Positions 60,957-64,000 of a DNA stretch of 64,000 bases are shown here, piece by piece; positions within the stretch are counted from its first letter, which is position 1; each line of letters opens with the position of its first letter. The notes under the pieces were generated by a model. That model saw only the letters and a program-made list of their open reading frames with translations, made no database searches and was not told where the DNA came from. The position numbers were made by a program, and so were the translations under genes. Where the stretch lies: NCBI RefSeq assembly GCF_030812775.1, contig NZ_JAUSTI010000005.1, positions 124,001-188,000 of the forward strand, given 5' to 3'. The DNA comes from Paenibacillus tundrae. Its GTDB lineage: Bacteria; Bacillota; Bacilli; Paenibacillales; Paenibacillaceae.

Positions 60957-62045
60957 TTGACAAAGAGAGCGTATAATTTTAATGCAGGACCAGCGGCACT
61001 GCCACTTGAGGTTTTGGAGCGTGCTCAGGCGGAATTTGTTGATTTTCGTAATACAGGTATGTCGATTATGGAGATGTCCCACCGTGGAGCTGTGTACGAA
61101 TCGGTACATAACGAAGCTCAAGAGCGTTTATTATCTTTGCTTGGCAGCCCGAAAGGCTACAAGGTGCTGTTTCTACAGGGCGGGGCAAGTACGCAATTCG
61201 CCATGTTACCTATGAACTTACTCGGTGCGGGTCAGACAGCCAGTTATGTGAATACAGGCAGTTGGGCTAAAAAAGCACTGTCTGAGGCTAAATTAATTGG
61301 TGAGGCTCAAGTGGTCGCTTCTTCCGAAGCAGACAAATTCATGAAGCTTCCAGATGTATCGAATCTAAGCCTGCCAGAAAACAGTGCATATGTGCATTTA
61401 ACATCCAATGAAACGATTGAAGGGACACAGTTCAAGGATTTCCCAGATACAGGATCTGTGCCTCTGATTGCAGATATGTCCAGTGATATCTTCTGTAAGC
61501 CATTTGACTTGAATCAATTCGGGATGATCTACGCTGGTGCGCAGAAGAACTTGGGTCCATCGGGGATTACGGTTGTCATTGCTCGTGAAGAGCTAGTGAT
61601 TGAGTCACCTAAAACAATCCCGACCATGTTCCGTTACAGTACACATGTGGAGAATAACTCCCTCTACAACACACCGCCTTCCTTCTCGGTATATATGGTG
61701 AATGAAGTGTTGAAATGGATTGAAGAGCAGGGTGGCCTGGCAGGTGTCGAGCAAAAAAATAAGAAGAAAGCCGAATTGCTCTATAATACGATTGATTCTT
61801 CCGGTGACTTCTATCGTGGTTGCGTCGATGTTAATGACCGTTCTTTGATGAACGTTACATTCCGTCTAGCAACAGAGGAATTGGAGAAACAATTTATTAA
61901 GGCTTCTGAGCAAGAAGGTTTTGTAGGTCTAAAAGGCCACCGTAGCGTAGGTGGACTGCGAGCATCGATCTACAATGCAGCTCCATATGAGAGTGTGAAA
62001 GCACTCACGGACTTTATGAATCACTTCCAACAAACGAACGGGTAA
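60957..62045 (+). CDS. serC: Phosphoserine aminotransferase
   Basis: 362 residues from TTG at 60957, chosen because GGGCGGGGG precedes it and the protein then starts MTKRAYNFNAGPAALPLEVL, like other SerC proteins; an in-frame ATG at 60936 has no ribosome site. Motifs: MEMSHRG, LFLQGGASTQFAM, ADMSSDIF, and the PLP lysine in YAGAQKNLGPSG. It transaminates 3-phosphohydroxypyruvate to phosphoserine in serine biosynthesis. Monocistronic; serA is not in the window. Confidence 0.95.
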   Translation: MTKRAYNFNAGPAALPLEVLERAQAEFVDFRNTGMSIMEMSHRGAVYESVHNEAQERLLSLLGSPKGYKVLFLQGGASTQFAMLPMNLLGAGQTASYVNTGSWAKKALSEAKLIGEAQVVASSEADKFMKLPDVSNLSLPENSAYVHLTSNETIEGTQFKDFPDTGSVPLIADMSSDIFCKPFDLNQFGMIYAGAQKNLGPSGITVVIAREELVIESPKTIPTMFRYSTHVENNSLYNTPPSFSVYMVNEVLKWIEEQGGLAGVEQKNKKKAELLYNTIDSSGDFYRGCVDVNDRSLMNVTFRLATEELEKQFIKASEQEGFVGLKGHRSVGGLRASIYNAAPYESVKALTDFMNHFQQTNG

Positions 62046-62091
62046 AAAGGAGAGAGTCACAGGATCAACAAGAGTTTGCGCATTAAATTGC

Positions 62092-62148
62092 GTGTTCAAA
62101 AAGGTCGTCATCCTTCGTAATTAAAAGCGGACGTATTGAACAACCTCT
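62092..62148 (+). repeat. Full copy of a dispersed palindromic repeat
   Basis: GTGTTCAAAAAGGTCGTCAT, then CCTTCGTAATTAAAAGCGGA, then CGTATTGAACAACCTC. The ends TGTTCAAAAAGGTC and GGACGTATTGAACA form an imperfect inverted repeat. Three shorter copies are at 12070, 37411 and 57763. It lies in the serC-trmL spacer. Confidence 0.75.
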
Positions 62149-62174
62149 TAAAACGTTGCAACTGTACCTTTCCA

Positions 62175-62210
62175 GAGCCTTCCACATTGACGTGTGGAGG
62201 GCTTTTCTTT
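62175..62210 (+). terminator. Terminator of serC
   Basis: AGCCTTCCACA / TGTGGAGGGCT with a six-base loop, then TTTCTTT. Confidence 0.84.
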
Positions 62211-62261
62211 AAGATTAAAGGATTGTCGTTAAACATGAATGAAAAAGGAGATCGAACCTAT

Positions 62262-62726
62262 ATGGCTTTACACATTGTTCTGGTTGAGCCCGAGATTCCT
62301 GCGAATACGGGCAATATATCCCGCACATGCGCGGCTACCGGCATCCACCTACATCTGGTTCACCCACTGGGGTTTCGTACGGATGACGCTACACTGAAGC
62401 GTGCAGGCTTGGATTACTGGCATGCTGTACACATCGAATATCATGATTCTTTTGCTGAAGTTCAGGAGAAATACCCTGAAGGGCGATTTTTCTATGCAAC
62501 GACGAAGGCGAAGAATCGGTATAGCGATTTTGAATTCCGTGATGGTGATTTCCTCGTTTTTGGTAAAGAAACCAAAGGACTTCCGCCGGAACTTATTGCT
62601 GCTAACCCAGAAACGTGCATGAGAATGCCAATGACAGGTGACGTACGGTCGTTGAATCTCTCAAACTCCGCTGCGATTATCGCATATGAGGCATTGCGTC
62701 AACTGGAATTCCCGGGTCTAGATTGA
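62262..62726 (+). CDS. trmL: tRNA (cytidine/uridine-2'-O-)-methyltransferase TrmL
   Basis: 154 residues from ATG at 62262, giving the conserved start MALHIVLVEPEIPANTGNIS; an in-frame ATG at 62235 would add nine residues. SPOUT fold with a deep trefoil knot: NTGNISRTC, LVFGKETKGLPPEL, RMPMTGDVRSLNLSNSAAI. It methylates the 2'-OH of the wobble base (position 34) of tRNA-Leu isoacceptors, using SAM. AAAGGAG lies 11 bases upstream. Confidence 0.94.
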   Translation: MALHIVLVEPEIPANTGNISRTCAATGIHLHLVHPLGFRTDDATLKRAGLDYWHAVHIEYHDSFAEVQEKYPEGRFFYATTKAKNRYSDFEFRDGDFLVFGKETKGLPPELIAANPETCMRMPMTGDVRSLNLSNSAAIIAYEALRQLEFPGLD

Positions 62727-62897
62727 CCGGGTTCCATCCTGCTAATAGGTTAGGGATGGTCAAAAAAAACATTTTTCAAAAAAAAGGACAAAAAATGTTT
62801 ATTTCCAGCAGGATTCGACAAAATGTTGGCGAATCTATAAACTTAGTACAAATGTACCTAGAAATTTAGAGTGAGATAGGAGAGGTGTGCCGTAGCT

Positions 62898-63152
62898 ATG
62901 AAGCCAGCTGGAGTCGTTCGCAAAGTTGACCAATTGGGTAGGATCGTATTGCCTAAATCTTTGCGTAAAAGGTATCAAATGAATGAGGGAGATCCTGTAG
63001 AAATCCTAGTTCAAGGGGATCATATTATTTTGGAGAGATATCGTCCAAAATGTATTTTCTGCGGATCCATGGAAGAAGTCAATGAGTTCAAAGAGCGTTA
63101 CATATGCGCACAATGTTTAGATGAAATGACCCAGCTTCCACAGCACGGGTAA
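62898..63152 (+). CDS. AbrB-family transition-state regulator with a C-terminal zinc ribbon
   Basis: 84 residues. N-terminal swapped-hairpin DNA-binding domain (VVRKVDQLGRIVLPKSLRKR, DPVEILVQGDHIILERYRP) typical of AbrB/SpoVT. The C-terminus carries CIFC near 52 and CAQC near 70, a possible four-Cys zinc site instead of the usual AbrB dimerisation tail. The AT-rich region upstream contains GGATTCG / CGAATCT arms (62812-62836), a possible autoregulatory site. Role: repression of post-exponential genes, inferred from the family. Confidence 0.85.
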   Translation: MKPAGVVRKVDQLGRIVLPKSLRKRYQMNEGDPVEILVQGDHIILERYRPKCIFCGSMEEVNEFKERYICAQCLDEMTQLPQHG

Positions 63153-63160
63153 TAAGATTA

Positions 63161-63196
63161 CGTCATGGAGGAGCACTCCATGGCGTTTTTTCTTTT
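63161..63196 (+). terminator. Terminator of the AbrB-type gene
   Basis: CGTCATGGAG / CTCCATGGCG with a five-base loop and TTTTTTCTTTTT. Confidence 0.88.
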
Positions 63197-63267
63197 TGAA
63201 GACTAGGCTAACAGATAGATGGGAGAGAGAGAAGTCAAACATATGTAGCTGAGATCCTGAGCATGAC

Positions 63268-64000
63268 TTAAGATAGGATGGGGAGAATCTCAGTCCACAC
63301 AGCGTTAAGAATCTGTTGCATTTGATCTTCTTCACTATTGATCGAAATGACGGCCTGCTGTGCAGGCAAAATGATACAAAGTTGACCATGAGCACCATCA
63401 GCACGGTATGCATCATGCGAACACATCCAGAATTGAAACCCGTAACCTTTACCCCAATCACCGTCTGCAGATGTGATAATCTGTCTACGTGTAGCACATC
63501 GAATCCACTCAACAGGTATAAGCTGCTGCCCCTTCCAGTTGCCCTCCTGAAGAAGCAATTGTCCGAATCGACTCAACTCCTCATTGCTAATCCAAAGACC
63601 CGCACAACCCAAAGTAACGCCAAGTGGAGAGGTTTCCCAATCGACATCATGTATACCCAGTGGTTCAAATAAACGTGGGGTTAGATAGTCTTTCACGGTT
63701 TGGCCAGTTGCTGCTTGAAACAGAGCCGAGATCATGAAGGTGTCCCCACTACTGTAGGTAAATTGTTTCCCTGGCATTCGATCCAAGGGTAGCGACATGT
63801 AATATTTGACCCAATCCTTCTCTTCCAAAGAGGTGCGTTCTTCTAAGTGTAGGGGAGGATTGTCATGTCCGGAAGACATACGAAGTAGATCCACTAACAT
63901 TAACTGCTGTGGCGGAAACATCGTCTCAGTGATGGAGGTGGGACTACTATCGTATGTGAAATAATCGCCAAGTGTTGAATGAAGGTGAAGTAAGCCTTCT
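63268..64000 (-). CDS. Serine hydrolase, beta-lactamase class C-like (C-terminal part, runs off the window)
   Basis: The frame is open from 64000 down to the stop at 63268-63270, about 243 codons. It includes LVDLLRMSSGHDN, the second motif in FTYSSGDTFMISAL (Tyr-Ser-Ser in place of Tyr-x-Asn), GLWISNEELSRFGQLLLQEG and a late GAHGQLCIILP that takes the place of the KTG box. The SxxK nucleophile must lie beyond the window edge. Resembles esterases and 6-aminohexanoate-dimer hydrolases rather than true beta-lactamases. Codon use is like its neighbours. Confidence 0.85.
   Translation of the reverse strand, partial: EGLLHLHSTLGDYFTYDSSPTSITETMFPPQQLMLVDLLRMSSGHDNPPLHLEERTSLEEKDWVKYYMSLPLDRMPGKQFTYSSGDTFMISALFQAATGQTVKDYLTPRLFEPLGIHDVDWETSPLGVTLGCAGLWISNEELSRFGQLLLQEGNWKGQQLIPVEWIRCATRRQIITSADGDWGKGYGFQFWMCSHDAYRADGAHGQLCIILPAQQAVISINSEEDQMQQILNAVWTEILPILS

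Noticed and set aside
1..64000. CRISPR arrays, insertion sequences, integrases, replication origin
   Set aside because: I found no regularly spaced repeats, transposase motifs, attachment-site pairs or DnaA-box clusters.

Overview
The window looks like a chromosomal segment of a spore-forming, low-to-mid GC Firmicute, most likely Paenibacillus. The reasons are T-box leaders on pheST and thrS, a SAM-I riboswitch on a metA-metI-metC operon, a GlnR/TnrA-type operator, spore genes (CotF-like coat proteins, a Spo0E-like phosphatase, a YtxC-like protein, a possible gamma-SASP), liaFSR and khtTU, and Bacillus-like gene neighbourhoods that are only partly conserved. I see no phage, insertion sequence, transposase, integrase or CRISPR array. 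Almost everything is vertically inherited core genome.

Layout. 1-5.1 kb: the end of an unknown gene, a membrane GGDEF-EAL protein, a tRNA-Gly(TCC), and an ABC-F ATPase behind a long leader that ends in a terminator. 5.1-15.7 kb: T-box, pheS, pheT, a ZapA-domain protein extended by about 800 residues of coiled coil, two minus-strand membrane/lipoprotein genes, and mutS2. 15.7-24.1 kb: small membrane proteins, a zinc-ribbon protein, an MFS transporter, a DAO-type oxidoreductase, coat proteins, alaR-alaT, a Spo0E-like gene, a lipoprotein and a CobU-like protein. 24.3-33.6 kb: dedA, cob(I)alamin adenosyltransferase, an RluA-type synthase, an ArsC/Spx-like protein, a 5'-3' exonuclease, a phosphodiester glycosidase, MOSC, ROK fructokinase, an HRDC protein, and corA on the minus strand. 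33.7-41 kb: methionine operon, mqnC, an aldo/keto reductase and a zinc alcohol dehydrogenase. 41-49.5 kb: YitT, khtTU, ytxC, thrS, a 3D-domain protein and a SASP-like gene. 49.6-56.5 kb: an envelope-stress block (liaFSR, HtrA protease, an OmpR-type two-component pair). 56.5-64 kb: ispH, aroF, glnA, serC, trmL, abrB and the C-terminal part of a serine hydrolase.

The strongest candidate for something undescribed is the corA 5' leader (about 33300-33590, minus strand). A good sigma-A promoter is followed by a 34-codon upstream ORF whose peptide begins with Asp/Pro-rich residues. Then come two mutually exclusive hairpins, one of them an intrinsic terminator, ahead of the Mg2+/Co2+ channel gene. 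The layout recalls the enterobacterial MgtL Mg2+ sensor but lies in a Firmicute and shows no M-box consensus. Other observations worth following are a dispersed palindromic element (four copies), the giant ZapA fusion, an attenuator-like leader on the ABC-F gene, a beta-type glutamine synthetase under a perfect GlnR-type box, a CobU homologue that seems to lack its guanylylated histidine, and TTAAGG direct repeats in front of htrA.
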